Shown here piece by piece: positions 12,601 to 23,672 of a stretch of DNA of 64,000 bases. Made by a program: the position numbers and the translations under genes. Origin of the DNA: Isoetes taiwanensis (Eukaryota > Streptophyta > Lycopodiopsida > Isoetales > Isoetaceae); the NCBI GenBank assembly GCA_021234155.1, contig JAJEKV010000014.1, positions 20,909,513 to 20,973,512 on the forward strand, in the 5' to 3' direction. The number at the start of each line of letters is the position of its first letter. Position 1 is the first letter of the stretch. The notes beneath the pieces were generated by a model. The model did no database searches, had not been told where the DNA came from, and worked only from the letters and a program-made list of their open reading frames with translations.

Positions 12601-13294
12601 TGGATTAATCAATGTATTACATGTTCAACCTCCACTACACGTTTCACCGTAATGCATGGAATAGTCATAAGGGGTCTCTTGTATCCTAGTCTTGCTACTT
12701 TAAAATTCCTTCCAGATGTAGTTTTTCAAATTTTGTATACCTGGAAGGGCATATCAAAATATCGTACTGAAAACTCATTGTTGATATTATTATTTCTAGT
12801 TTTTGGCTGTATCCCTTTACTCTAGGGCCACGGTCCCCCATGCCATGAAACTCACTCCACGCTACTTTTACCTTCAACTCACTCCACACGACTTTTATTT
12901 TCAATGCTAGGCTTTTGCAATGCACTACAAAGTTAAGTCCATTGTGCAGGTAAGGAAATGTACCCTCTGCTTTTCCTATAAGTCATCTTTGAAGAAAAGC
13001 CTTGAGCAAAGAGGATGAATGTTCTTCCCTTGGCCAAAGAGGACGTTTACGAAGTCTGTGGTGTTATGTTTGTAAAACAAGACATTAGACACTAATTGGT
13101 CTTTCTAATAATTTATTTTTGTTTGACAGCTAGGTGGTTTTGGCAAGTTTCCATCGGAATGGCCAGATCTTTTACATGCCTATTATGGTGTTTGCGGTTT
13201 TAGTTTACTTAATGAGCCCAGCCTTAAATCATTATGTTGCGAGCTAGGGTTAACGATGCATTCGAGTCACATGACTGGGGACTCTTCATATTAA
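6670..13294 (+). CDS. GGB: Geranylgeranyltransferase type I beta subunit (11 coding exons)
   Basis: Beta subunit of protein GGTase-I, which with the alpha subunit attaches geranylgeranyl to CaaL-type C-termini such as those of Rho/ROP GTPases in the cytosol. Exons: 6670-6828, 7333-7423, 7532-7590, 8062-8207, 8295-8347, 8420-8496, 10461-10506, 10655-10758, 10871-10938, 11029-11116, 13130-13294. All phases agree and give 351 aa (family about 375). Motifs: TLAYFAISALD, WVYSLQVLP, YGFRGS, GGNLAMTYSAL, DDWSG, YDGGFGLSPGLESHGGATYC, DPDTCYAFW and LLHAYYG. The zinc ligands correspond to Asp262, Cys264 and His313, all present. ATG 6670 is the first in-frame ATG, with G at -3 and +4; a splice-like TTTTCCAG just upstream (6649-6656) suggests a 5' UTR intron. 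Introns 1 and 2 appear to use GC donors. Introns 6 and 10 are about 2 kb each. Confidence 0.92.
8566..8593 (+). other. G-quadruplex-type tract in GGB intron 6
   Basis: Six GGG runs separated by one to five bases (GAGGGAGGGAGGGATTGAGG and onward) lie on the sense strand about 70 bp downstream of the exon 6 donor. They sit in a longer purine-rich tract (8555-8690). Within that tract a block containing GAAGATTTATTAA and CATCTACGG-like sequence occurs twice, about 70 bp apart. Confidence 0.7.
9008..10177. repeat. Near-identical direct repeats bracketing the intronic Copia fragment
   Basis: A 28-29 bp motif containing GAGTCAGCAG and GTACAGTCATCTAAT occurs at 9008-9036 and again at 10149-10177, same orientation, with two or three mismatches. 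The two copies flank the Copia RT remnant. They may be remains of terminal repeats, or a local duplication that arose with the insertion. Confidence 0.7.
9370..10000 (-). mobile_element. Copia RT fragment inside GGB intron 6
   Basis: Read on the - strand, this is part of a Ty1/copia reverse transcriptase and the linker toward RNase H. Near 9990-9895 the frame gives GYSKSKADPNFYYKHEHRT. The catalytic block reads IIVLYVDDMILT near 9890-9860. Near 9560-9440 it reads AVGMLTFMQYPKQP and LLQYLQGTKSKGAFY. Stops and small indels interrupt the frame and no LTRs are visible, so it is a dead fragment. It lies antisense to the host gene in an intron of about 2 kb. Confidence 0.85.
12106..12141. repeat. 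18-bp tandem duplication in GGB intron 10
   Basis: AGACAGATGAGTAGAGCA is present twice head to tail. The rest of the intron (11117-13129) holds no recognisable element. Confidence 0.9.
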
Positions 13295-13462
13295 TGGATG
13301 TTTTTGATGTTCCCACTTAAAGCATAATTTATAAGCAAACGACACACGGCAAAATAGGGTGGTATATTAATGGATGTTTTTGATATTCCCACTAAGATCC
13401 CGTCTTCCGAAGCACAATTATAAGCAAACAAATGGCACATGGCAAAATAGGGTGGTATTTTA
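13290..13462. repeat. Tandem repeat starting at the GGB stop codon
   Basis: A unit starting ATTAATGGATGTTTTTGAT and ending GGCAAAATAGGGTGGTAT occurs twice (about 13290-13365 and 13366-13462). The second copy carries about 15 bp extra. The TAA stop of GGB lies in the first bases of the first copy, so the 3' UTR is probably built from this duplication. Confidence 0.85.
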
Positions 13463-14975
13463 TTCATGATTATGTTAAATATAAATAATTGAAAATGACA
13501 ACTCATAGCCTGGCAGAGTCTAAGCAAATTAAGTCTGGCTATGACAATTTGAGAGTTCTTAATGCATCCCAGCTAAGAGCTCAATCTTGCTTTTATTGAT
13601 TGTCCATATCTGGATTTCCATATGTAGTGGTGCATTTGTAATTGACAAGAGAGACTTTGGCAGCTGTTATGTTATATGAGTTCTTATATCCTGAATTTGG
13701 ATGAAAAGAAGTCTGGTTGTTGTGTAAATACTATTTCATTTGCAAGCATACCAGAGTTCCATGTTTTTGCATGATTTACTACGTTGACTGATATATACAA
13801 TTAAAATGACATTTTATTATTATGATAATAATTATGGTGGCATTCAATTTGATTGTATTCTTGATAACAGAGAACATGGGCATAACACTAGCAACATTAT
13901 AAATTGTCTTTTGTATTATTTTGTCAAATTCCATCCAAGTTACAATTAACAAATTCCATCCCTTATCAAGTACTTTGTGAAACTCTTGCTGGATAGATTC
14001 TTGGAATGTATGCATACCTTACTTTTAATGGTTATCCTTTCTGTAGTATATCACCAGGTCTGTAGCACGTTCAACTGCCTTCAGGTGTAGCATACGCATT
14101 GGAGACAAACACAATCCATGACACATTGGAGATAAACACACTCCATGCATAGCATATTTGCCTACACATTGGAGATAAACACAATCATGACACATTGGAG
14201 ATAAACACACTCCATGTATAGCATATTTGCACTGACAAACGACTATTATCATTCCATGTTATATTGAACAACGACAAGTGTGTTGTATTGGTGATCATAC
14301 TAACCAATTTTTCAATCTTCCAAAAGTTATACAATTTGCTTAGCTCAAAAGGTTTATATAGTTATTTCATTTATAAATAAACTTAATATGAGAAAGACCT
14401 TATGTGGGCTATATAACACATCCATATCTTATGGTGGCTATGCTTATATGAAAATTTAAGACTTTTAGATATAGAAGATAAATTCATATGTGCATGTCTT
14501 TTATGAGTCGCCAATCTTCTAGCTGGTTTTTTCAACTCAAGATATCAAAAGCCAATATAAAGACGCTCCCTTACATATGCCAATAATGTTGGGCATCCAT
14601 TTACAGAATCTGCATTTTGAAGTTGGAAGCTATTACTTCCAAAGCGGCATATACCTCTCTTGCATGGTGTGATTATCTATCAATGATGTATTTACACACA
14701 TAGCATTCTCAATCCCTAATGGAAGGCATTTTCCTTTAGACCCATATTATTGCATGAACAATATTGGATGATGCTTGAAACTATTATTTAATCTTCCACT
14801 TTGCTTCTTTCATGAGATCATTTGGTGAATGGTTTGAAGTTCGGGAATCGTTTGGGTTTGCACAGCCGAAAACGTCTAAGATCGAAGTAAACTTTGATAA
14901 TTTCATTAGTCCCTTGATAGTACATATTGCTGTGATACCCATATACGTGCGAGTTCAAAGGTTCACAAGTGTATA
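13463..14975. other. Gene-free stretch downstream of GGB
   Basis: AT-rich DNA. Apart from the nested tandem repeat at 14097-14232 no gene, RNA or transposon signature could be identified. Confidence 0.45.
14097..14232. repeat. Nested tandem repeat (ACATTGGAGATAAACACA)
   Basis: A unit of about 68 bp is present twice, and within each unit the block CATTGGAGATAAACACA is itself repeated, giving four blocks. The outer units end in CATGCATAGCATATTTGC and CATGTATAGCATATTTGC. No coding role is apparent. Confidence 0.85.
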
Positions 14976-15596
14976 GGGAAATGGAGGTTGGTCCTCCATT
15001 CCCCTACAAAATAGAAATAGGGGAGGGATTTTTCGGATCTTCAATAGATTTAACGGGCATTTCCCAACAGATTCACATCGTTTTTGCAAGATCCACAAGC
15101 TTTTACCATTTATTATGAAGTTTTTCGTCCTTTGAACATATCCGGCGAAGAAACCCGCTGCAATCTGCTAACCTGCGAACTAGAAATACCTGCGAATATG
15201 GCAAGCATTTCTTCTCACAGAATAGGGCGTTTGGTCGAAAAACAGAGGAAGAACATGCATGCCGAGATGCGATCTGCTCTGATACAGAGCATGCCGAGCT
15301 CTGATCTGCTCTGATGCGACCTGCTTTGTTATATCGAGTTGCAATCTGCTCTTTTATGTCATCTGCTTTACTACGGCGAACTGCAATTCCATCTGCATGA
15401 AGAAACGACGGCGGTGTGGAGACTACCCTAACCCAAAAAAAAAAAACAAAAACCCTAACCTAAAAAAACCCTAACCTGCGCAGCCGGTCAGTCGGAATAT
15501 ATCAACCCTGACTTCCATTCCGCATTGTTGGGCTATGCCACGTGGCGCCAGGAAAATGCACGCCAGGTAAAAATGTCGACCCTATTTCTATTTTGT
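14976..15596 (+). mobile_element. Short terminal-inverted-repeat element, copy 1
   Basis: A perfect 17-bp inverted repeat bounds the interior: ACAAAATAGAAATAGGG at 15006-15022 and its reverse complement at 15580-15596. Just outside the left repeat lies the palindrome ATGGAGGTTGGTCCTCCAT (within 14976-15003), which recurs beside a closely related terminal repeat at 61132-61176 in the opposite orientation. The interior is non-coding, with GATCTGCTCTGAT-like repeats and two telo-box sequences (AAACCCTAA) near 15450-15475. No clear target-site duplication was found and no transposase is present. It is most likely a non-autonomous MITE-like element. Confidence 0.6.
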
Positions 15597-16439
15597 TATA
15601 TAACATACATATTTTGTATGTAGAGCATATGGTACAAAATGATCTAGATGTGTAGCATGTGGCAATGCTCTATTATAAAAATGTTTCTTTCTATAGTGAT
15701 ATTTATTTTTCACAAACAGATTATAAGTAGATAAAAATTTTTGTGAGAAAGAAAATCTTTTGTTCATGTGCTTACTATTTCTAAGCTGGCATTCTCATGT
15801 ATGAAACTATGCATGTTTTGGAGATGTCTCATATTCTTTAATTTCGGACGCATGTACATTGTTAATCCTTCAGAAGGAGAGTGATATTATCTACGGCTGC
15901 TATAGACCCGTATAACAGGTGCAATTAGTTTTCAAGATTTATGCTCTTTTGATGGGGAGTTATTTGCAAATATGTAGAAGCTTGCAGTCTTCGTGGGTTA
16001 TTTTGAGATGCCACAAAATGGCTCAAATCTCTTCAGGATGCAGCAACAGCATGCCACCACAATTGTAGCACATGTTCTCCATGATCATTTTACATTTTGA
16101 ACCATCAAATCCGCTACAACTACGGGAAGAAGTCTAACTTTCTATGATCGATGACTTATTGAATGAGGTGAAATTTTGAGCATAACGTTTGCGTTGTCTT
16201 CCCAAAATTTCAACTTTAGAAAAATGTTTACTTCCCCCTTCACAAAACTTATAAAGCATTGTTTTTCCATGACCTTTTGGTTTTCGTGGACGTTAAAAAA
16301 TCTATTCATAATTTAAATGCAAAATTAATATATTGATGATACATCCGACAATCTCAACGATAGAAATAGTTACAAAAATAAACCATGCCTATTCTTGCAA
16401 GCATCAACCTATAGTGTTGTTGAAAGTTGCGTATATATG

Positions 16440-16509
16440 GATATTAAATGCCAAGTAGAAACACAAGCCGGGATATTTAGCGCGGCAACGCCGGGCACAC
16501 GTTTACTAG
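16440..16509 (+). mobile_element. Candidate Helitron 3' terminus
   Basis: The short hairpin CGGCAACGCCG (16483-16493) in a GC-rich patch is followed 12 bases later by CTAG and then T. Plant Helitrons end in a GC hairpin closely followed by CTRR and insert before T. The matching 5' TC end was not found and no Rep/helicase sequence is present nearby, so only the terminus is called. Confidence 0.45.
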
Positions 16510-16510
16510 T

Positions 16511-17412
16511 ATAGAATTAAAGTGTAGCCACAAATTTGCTATGAATGAAAATATATTTCAATTTAAAAAAAAAAGGCTCCCCAACACTAGTAGTTTGATT
16601 TACTTAAGGCATGGCAGATGGAGTGCTTAAGCCTTTATGTTCTACTATAGATGTGACGGCACAAAGGAGGTGGAAGCAAGCCTGTATTAAATTTGTTGGG
16701 AGTTGGTACTAATCAGGACAAGTAGTCCCTTGGCACGTGTTCAAGGATTTCTTTGCATTGAAGGAACATGATAATAAGGAAATATGGGACCTTGTAGTTT
16801 CTCTCATTCCATAATGTGCACACCTTCTCGTAGGTGAGTTTTGAGCGTCTTGTGGAAGGCCAGTTTGTTCCTATATGCTACAGACTGCTTGTCCAAGAAG
16901 AAGTTTTTCCTTTGTCCACAAAAATGGAAAGTTAACGTGAATAGAGAGGAATTGGTCGGTATATGGAAAGAAGTTTGAAAAAATTCATTGCCACGAAAGA
17001 TTTGCACATTATGATGACATATTTTACATAGGTTATTAAGGATGAATATATTGACTCATAAATTCAAAATTGATATAAGTCCAGTTTGCTTTGTTTGTGG
17101 AAGAGTGCTATATTCAAATGCTTTGTTTGCTTTGTTTATTTCAAATTGGATGTTCACAATGTGGGTAATAATCTGCCATGTAGACATGCTAGTGTGTTCT
17201 CGAAGAACTAGTCTAATGATTTCTAAGTTTTATTTTTGGGTTGCTGGTGGGGAAGGCATATGCTCAAAAATATTCCAAACGAACGATGTATTATGGAAAT
17301 GAATGGAAGGCTAAAATGCAGTAGCAGCTAAGGGCACACTTGAAAGCCAATTTTTACGCAGAATTTTTAAATAGAGTGGCAATTAACAAACACATTGGAG
17401 TGAAAGCTTACC
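16511..17412. other. Unassigned stretch before the tandem duplication
   Basis: No domain was recognised. A frame at about 16610-16800 reads VPWHVFKDFFALKEHDNKE between stops and could be an old transposon protein, but it matches nothing I can name. The stretch ends at GAAAGCTTACC, directly before the T run that starts the duplicated segment. Confidence 0.4.
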
Positions 17413-18640
17413 TTTTTTTTTCCCTTATATCTGTTCTTCTGATCCCTTCCCTGCATGCCAATTCTGGCCTGCATGCCGTTTCTGGCCTACACCCTATCCT
17501 TGCCTTCCATGCCTATTCTAAGAAGCCAAATCTAGCATTATTTTGCTAAACTGATCACAATGTGCAAGAAACAAGCAGGAAAATCTGACAGCTAAGAAGA
17601 ATAGGGGAAAGAGAGATTCTGGGATGGAATTTTGGAAAAAAGCTTCGAAATCATGGAAAATGTTTGGGGAGACATGAATGCTTCCAGTTTGCTTTAGAAA
17701 GAGTGCTGGAGGTGAGAAAGAGGTGCTGAACACGAGAGTTTTCTTGACGGAGGTAAAGCGGCGTCGCTTGCGTTTTCTTGGCGGAGTTCTTGCAGGACGA
17801 GTTCCTGTGGTTTCCTGATGGCGCTGAGCAACAGTACCTATGCCGAATTCCTAGGAACACTAGCATCCTACCTGCTGAAATCGAGGATTTCCGGCGTGGA
17901 AAAAAAAATTGCGGGGAAGTTTTCGTGTCAAAAATGTGGGTTTCTTTATATTTTTCCAGATGAAATCTAGATTTTCATAGGCTCCTTCGGCCTAACTTAA
18001 ATTTCACAGGAAATATACTTGTTAGGTTTTTAGAGTTTGTCCCAGCAGTTTGCTCAATTTAGTGTATGTTATTATCTTTTCAATCTTTTATTAATTGCTT
18101 CGATAATGTGTCCGAAATTGGAATAGGTATTTTTATAACTTAAAGTTTCCAAAGGTTTTATGGCTGTATTCGTATGTCAAACCGTATAATGATGACGGTG
18201 GCAACTGGGATTCCCAACCCTAGAATCTTGGGCGGGCATATTGGAGTTCCTGATTGCTGGGTTGGGCTTAAGTGGTGGTTTCTCCTTGGGCTCAGCTGCG
18301 GGGATGGCGAGTCCGGGTGATATGTCGGCTTTGTGTTTTATTTCCTTATTTGTTTGGGTGAATAAGCTAGGGTCGCGGGCGTTGGTGGGGAGCGGAGGTG
18401 CAGTATTGAAGAAGACAGAGGTAAGATTTTGTTTCTGTGGCATTGTTTTTATATCTGTCATGTCGTTGAAGAGGGCAGCCAGTATGGCTCAGGGTGGTCG
18501 TTCCTCTGGCCCTGCTTCTGTGAGCCATGTGTTGAATTCCAATTCCGGAGAGAGAGGCCAGGATTTCTTTGCTGATCAGGATTGGAACCTTATAGATGTC
18601 AGTGTTACCCTAGGTTTGTCTGGGCAGGATGTCCCTGTGA
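17413..18640 (+). mobile_element. Possible 5' UTR and ORF1 start of LINE B, copy 1
   Basis: From about 18460 the + strand reads MSLKRAASMAQGGRSSG, then FFADQDWNLIDVSVTLGLSG, up to the point where LINE A (opposite strand) ends at its stop codon (18655). One reading is that this is the 5' region and ORF1 N-terminus of the + strand LINE whose RT resumes at 22243, interrupted by LINE A. No known ORF1 domain is recognised, and most of ORF1 and the endonuclease would be missing. An alternative is the 3' UTR of LINE A, with the T run at 17413 as its poly(A). Confidence 0.35.
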
Positions 18641-21600
18641 GTTTCTATGATGGCCTAGTAGGATTTTGTGATAGGAGGTGTGTTGCCGGAGCTGTGGCCA
18701 TGGAAAGGGGTGCTACTGTAGACCATTTGCATTGTCAGGCTGTCTTTAGAGCCCGGTTTAAAACCCCTAGGGCCATGAATATCATATGCTGGGCAACTTT
18801 GAAGGGTATGAGATTCATCCTCAATGACTCCCATTTGGCAGCATTGACAGAGCCTGTCCTGGCGTGGCTCACCAATCCATCTGCCCGTCTCAATTCGAAG
18901 ATGATGTGCCCCTGTGCGAATGGAGGCAATGAGTCTGCGCCTTTTCATGGGCAAGTGGGTACGCATGTAGCATTGCAGGCCTCGTTCCAATGTGGGATTT
19001 ATGTGGCGCTGGTAGTGTGCTGTCTTGACATGTTCAAGGGCATTGGCATCCCAAAGCTTGCTGAGGAAGCAAGCGTCAAGATATTGCCTCAAGCTATAGC
19101 GATCTGTCTCTGTTTGCACATGTATGCACATGTGCTCCTGCACATTCCATCTAGCCAACCATTGAGCTCTCTTTTCCCTCCAGCAGACCTTGAGGCGCTG
19201 CGGTCCCATTGCCATGACATAAGCTAGTTTAGGGAGACGAGCATCGTCCATATTGACCACCTTCTGAAAATAGACAATGTGGTGATCAAGGGCCGCCCTC
19301 TGAAGAGGCAAGAATCCTGTCTCCTACAGTAGAATTTGATATGGGACTGTGGACTTCACCCCTAGTGCTCGTACTAAGAAGGCTTTCTGGACCTGCTCCA
19401 AGTCATTCCAAGTAGCAAGTGATACTACTGGGCCCCATACTTCCACCCCATATAAAAGGACAGGCTCCACTAAGACCTTGAACAGGTGTGACTGATGGGC
19501 CCAATCATACAACTCCGCTCTATGACTATTGTTTTGCATTGCATATAGTGCCTTCCAGCCTGCCGTCACTTGTAGCCGTATGGATGTGTCCCAGTGCATA
19601 GTAGAAGGAAACTCCACTCCTATCCTAAATATTTGTATGTGGATGCAACTTCCACATTCTGGCCTCGGTAACTGAAGGAGGGGACCCTCGGCTGACGTGA
19701 AGACGATATGAAAACCACCTTAGTCTTCGCCAGGTTGACGCGCATATCAGTCGCTTGGCAGAATGTGTCCAGGGCATCGAGATGTCGTTGCATGTCTACT
19801 GGTGTGTAAGCTAGGAGGTCCACATCATCAGCATATATTAACTGTCTGATGATCTGATAGAAAAGGTGAGCTCCATCGCACCCATTATCGCCAAAGCCCG
19901 CTCTCCAATTGATCAATGTAAGGCCCAAACAATGTTGGGGAGAGGGGCATCCCCGGCGAACCCCGATACTACTATCAAATGGTTGGCTTATCTGCTGCAA
20001 CCGACCGACCGAGCATCTTTCATATAGCTCGTTAATCGTGATTCTCGCAAATCTACAGAACCCCCACCGCGGTCTTGCCCATAGTTTTTCCCCCGGCACA
20101 CGTGTCAAACGCCGCCCATGAGTCCACAAAGCAACAATATAGATCCCGACGGCGGTTCCCGCCTTCAATCGAAGTTCGCAACGTGAAGTGTGGTCAATGG
20201 TTGAGTGCCGGGTCCGAATCCCCGCCTGGGTGAGGGCCCGCGACTCTGCCTTCTCTCCCGGCCGCCAACCGCCGCCGAGAATCCCAAAGCGGTTTTGCAA
20301 CCGAATCGACCATGATTGTTCGGTGACTGGTGGGCAAAGTGGGGTCACCCGCCTTATAGATGGGGAACAACTCTTTATTGGTCCACTGCAGCGGGAAGCC
20401 TTCCCCGTAATGCCTTGTTGAACAAGGCGGTCAGCAAGATCGGTATTATGGACGGCCGCCCACTTAAGTAATTCTGCATACCATACCATCCGGGGCTTTC
20501 CCATTGGCAAGACGCCGTAAGCCTTGTTCCACGTCCGAATCTGTGATTTCCAAAGACTGGGCCTTCTTGCAAGGGTAATGCCGCATGTGCACCCCGAGGG
20601 TCGATAGTCATTGCAAGTATTGCCTCCATCGCCGGGAGTGATATTCCCTCGTGGGCTGTATCGGGCTTCTAAGAACCCTTCGCCAAAGGTCACGGGGTGA
20701 CGTTCGGGAGGTAAAACATTTCCCTTTGATGCGCTGCAATGTACCTGGCTTTCTTAGCTTTAAGGAAGATACGGTACTGTCTGACTGCATGTGGGCGTAA
20801 AGCATGGTCTGTGACTTGGCGGAGCCAGCGTTTGTGTTCCTTGCACTCTGCATCAAACCATTGATTACGGGGAAGGTTGTATTCACGAGGTCCGTCAGCG
20901 GGCTTATCCCAAAGCAACTCTCTCGCCGCGATCCTAAGCACATCGGTCGGTACCGGCTGCTTGGTCTAGTGTAGGATATTGCAAAATTTCTGCCAGGTCA
21001 TCTATAAGCATCTGGGCATAAGCCCCTGCATGTTCATAATCCAATCGCAGCTGAGGCATGTGAGGAGTTGTTGCACCGGGGGTTCGCACAACCTGCCAAG
21101 CCAACCTCAAGTAAAGTGGTAAGTGGTCTGAGTCGATCTCTTCATCCCTATTACCTGTTCCCACCTGAAAGTGCTTGACAACATGCATATCCTGTTCAGG
21201 CACCAGCACATAGTCCACCACACTAGATCCGCCCCCCTGGTTTTCCTGTCTACAAGTGCTCTTGCGGGTGGAAGACCACTGTGCCAGTTCATTGCAGATT
21301 ACCGTCAAAGATACTTTGAGAGCAAAAGCAATCACAACCATAGCGCGTGACCTGATTGTCATCTAATGTCCATGGCCAAGCTCCTTCTGCAGGATGCAAC
21401 TGCAATATATCATCAGTCAAGGGATCAAATCTCATGGGTTGTTCTACCCCGGTGCGCGCATTGAAGTCTCCAAAGGAGTATGACACCGCCTAACCGCTTA
21501 TATCCAGTATGTCATCATATAGATCGACATAGGGTCTAGCATATCCACATCCGAAAGTGGGTGTGATAGAAGTTGCTTTCGCATGTGGAAAGTAGTAGGC

Positions 21601-22240
21601 TGCCACAAAGAGGGGTCTCATCTGCCGGTTTTGCACACGCATCCACAGTACCGGTTGTGCTTGTCCGTCTTGAACAAGGAGATTGATCGCGCAAGGTTGT
21701 TCGGTAGTAGCGGCAATCCCCCCATGCCCCCGCTTTCTGTGCAATCATTGAAGATTGAGTAGTGCCGTATCCCGCAAGTCGAAAATCCCCCCGTGGTCCC
21801 GCCCCGTATGCTCGTGTTTCCATGAGGAAGATGAGATCCATGTCTGCGGGGAATCGAAGTTGAGACTATCTCCCTTCTGCCATGGGAAGCCTCGACAATT
21901 CCAGGAGACCATGCGGAGGCACAATTCCTATTTGTTGGCAGGGGCAGCAAGTGGGGATTCAGTGGCGACAGCAGAAGGGGGGAGCAGCCTGAGATGTGCG
22001 AGCAACAGAAGGTGAGGCAACTTGAGCAGGGCGTGCGGCTGTAGCAAGCGAAGCACTGGCCTGCACAGAGGCTGCTGGAGGGTTAGCAAGATTCGTAGCA
22101 GCATTCGGCGGCCTGAAAATTTGCATCTTGCCCCGAATCAGTCCTGCAGCTCCTCCCTGTCTGCGAATGCTTTTAACTTTGGCCAACTCGTGCCTGTGGT
22201 CTTCTTGTTGGGCCGGGGTAGGAGTGGTCAAAAAGCAGGC
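18640..22240 (-). mobile_element. LINE A, copy 1 (endonuclease + RT, frame broken)
   Basis: Non-LTR retrotransposon with one long ORF on the - strand. In order: N-terminal MTTPTPAQQED near 22231; apurinic-type endonuclease starting SWNCRG (about 21905-21886), DLIFLMET, GDFNAR near 21465, SVVDYVLVP and DSDHLPLYL near 21139-21113; linker WFDAEC; RT with IGVRRGCPSP and IYADDVD near 19842-19820; then a C-terminal zinc motif (IETGRWIG, CQCC, EDESHTLQSCPAY) and the stop at 18655. Several frameshifts lie at 19650-21950. Copy 2 is intact at some of these sites and broken at others, so part of the damage may be sequence error. Target: an adjoining + strand LINE B. Confidence 0.88.
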
Positions 22241-22242
22241 AT

Positions 22243-23672
22243 ATGGTCAAGATTAAAGAGAAAGAGTACTTGCTGTCCCAAATGAGAGACATTAGATCCC
22301 TCCTGCAGGAAGATCCTTACAATCTGAATCTGCAAATTGGTGAGGAATTAGTTGAGAATTATCTTAAAAGCATTGAGGAAGTTGAAGCCAGAAGCTCAAC
22401 AATCAAGTGCAAAGTCAAGTTTAATAAAGAAATGGATTGTGGTAGCTCCAGATTCTTTTTCAAAGTGGCTAAAGTTAGGCTTCTGAGAAATTCGATCACT
22501 CAAGTTAGAACTGATGCAGGTTTATCTTTAGATGACCCTAAGCTTATCAAGTCCTTTTTTCAAGATAACTATGCCTCTCTCTTCTTCAAAGTCTCTGCTC
22601 AACAAATTGACTCTACCAGAGAGAAGAAATTCCTTGATCTGATGGATAATTTGATTCCTTCTTCCATTGATTCTATGGAGGAGTCCATTGTTACCCCTCC
22701 TTGTGAGGAAGAAATCCTCAATGTTCTTAGATCCTTTGGCAAATATAAGTCTCCTGGGCCTGATGGCCTTCCAAGTGAATTTTACATGCACTTGTTAGAG
22801 GCTTTTGGGAAGCTAGTCATCTCCATCCATCTATCTCAGCTGGTTTCATTGCCCTTATCCCTAAAGCAGAAAATCCATCTGTTTTTTCTGACTGGAGGCC
22901 TATCTCTCTTACCAACATCTCATACAAAATCTGTGCCAAAATTATTGCTAATAGAATCAAAGCATATCTGCAAAAAAATATTTCTCATTATCAATCTGCC
23001 TTCTTATCCAATCGATTTATATTGAACAATTACATTACTGCCATGGAAGGTCTTCATTGGAATAAGATTTCCAATCAAAATTGTGTGCTTCTAAAATTAG
23101 ATTTCAAGCGAGCTTTTGACACTGTTAGATGGGATTTTCTTGATCTTGCTCTCTCTAAATTTGGATTCCATCCCAAGCTCAAGCTTTTGATTCATGGTCT
23201 GAATGTCAATTCTAATTCTGCTATCATTCTAAATGGATCTCCTTCTCAATTCTTTCCTTTAGCTCGTGGTGTTAGACAAGGATGCCCTCTTGCTCCCTAT
23301 CTCTTTTTTATTATGGCTGAAATGCTAACAAGGGCTGTCTTACATTTCAAAGATCTTGGGAAAGTTAAGGGTCTCAAAATGCCAAACAATGAGGAGTTTC
23401 TCACCATCTCCCAATATGCTGATGATACATTTGCTGTTCTGGATGCAGATATCTCCAACATTGAATTTTTTCTTGAAATCATCAAGCAGTTCTCAGCTGC
23501 CTCTGGTGTTCATTTAAATTTGGCCAAATGTGTGATTATAGGGGACAATATTCAGCCAAACTTTGCTGATATCAAGGTTCTTAGTTGCAAAGCCTCTACT
23601 TTATTGGGAATGCCCCTGCCACTAAATTCTTGCTTAAAAGGTCTATGGCAGCCTATCATTGAAAATGATTAA
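22243..23672 (+). mobile_element. LINE B RT region, copy 1 (truncated both ends)
   Basis: Plant L1-like ORF2 from the endonuclease-RT linker through RT. The frame shows VKIKEKEYLLSQMRDIRSL, GKYKSPGPDGLPSEFY, then after a frameshift with small deletion near 22800-22830 continues as GFIALIPKAENPSVFSDWRP, then LLKLDFKRAFDTVRWDFL, RGVRQGCPLAPYLFF and SQYADDTF (YADD at 23414-23425). It stops at 23672 soon after the palm. The endonuclease, thumb and C-terminal zinc region are absent. The left end abuts the 5' end of LINE A head to head at about 22240. Confidence 0.88.

Noticed and set aside
17413-17421. T run as the poly(A) tail of LINE A
   Set aside because: Possible, but it lies 1.2 kb beyond the LINE A stop codon and exactly at the duplication boundary. 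It was kept only as an alternative in the LINE B 5' entry.
18241-19227. Long + strand open frame (328 codons), and its counterpart near 30383-31435
   Set aside because: Beyond about 18640 it is antisense to the LINE A C-terminal region, which has clear zinc and RT-tail motifs on the - strand. Only the first part may be real LINE B sequence.
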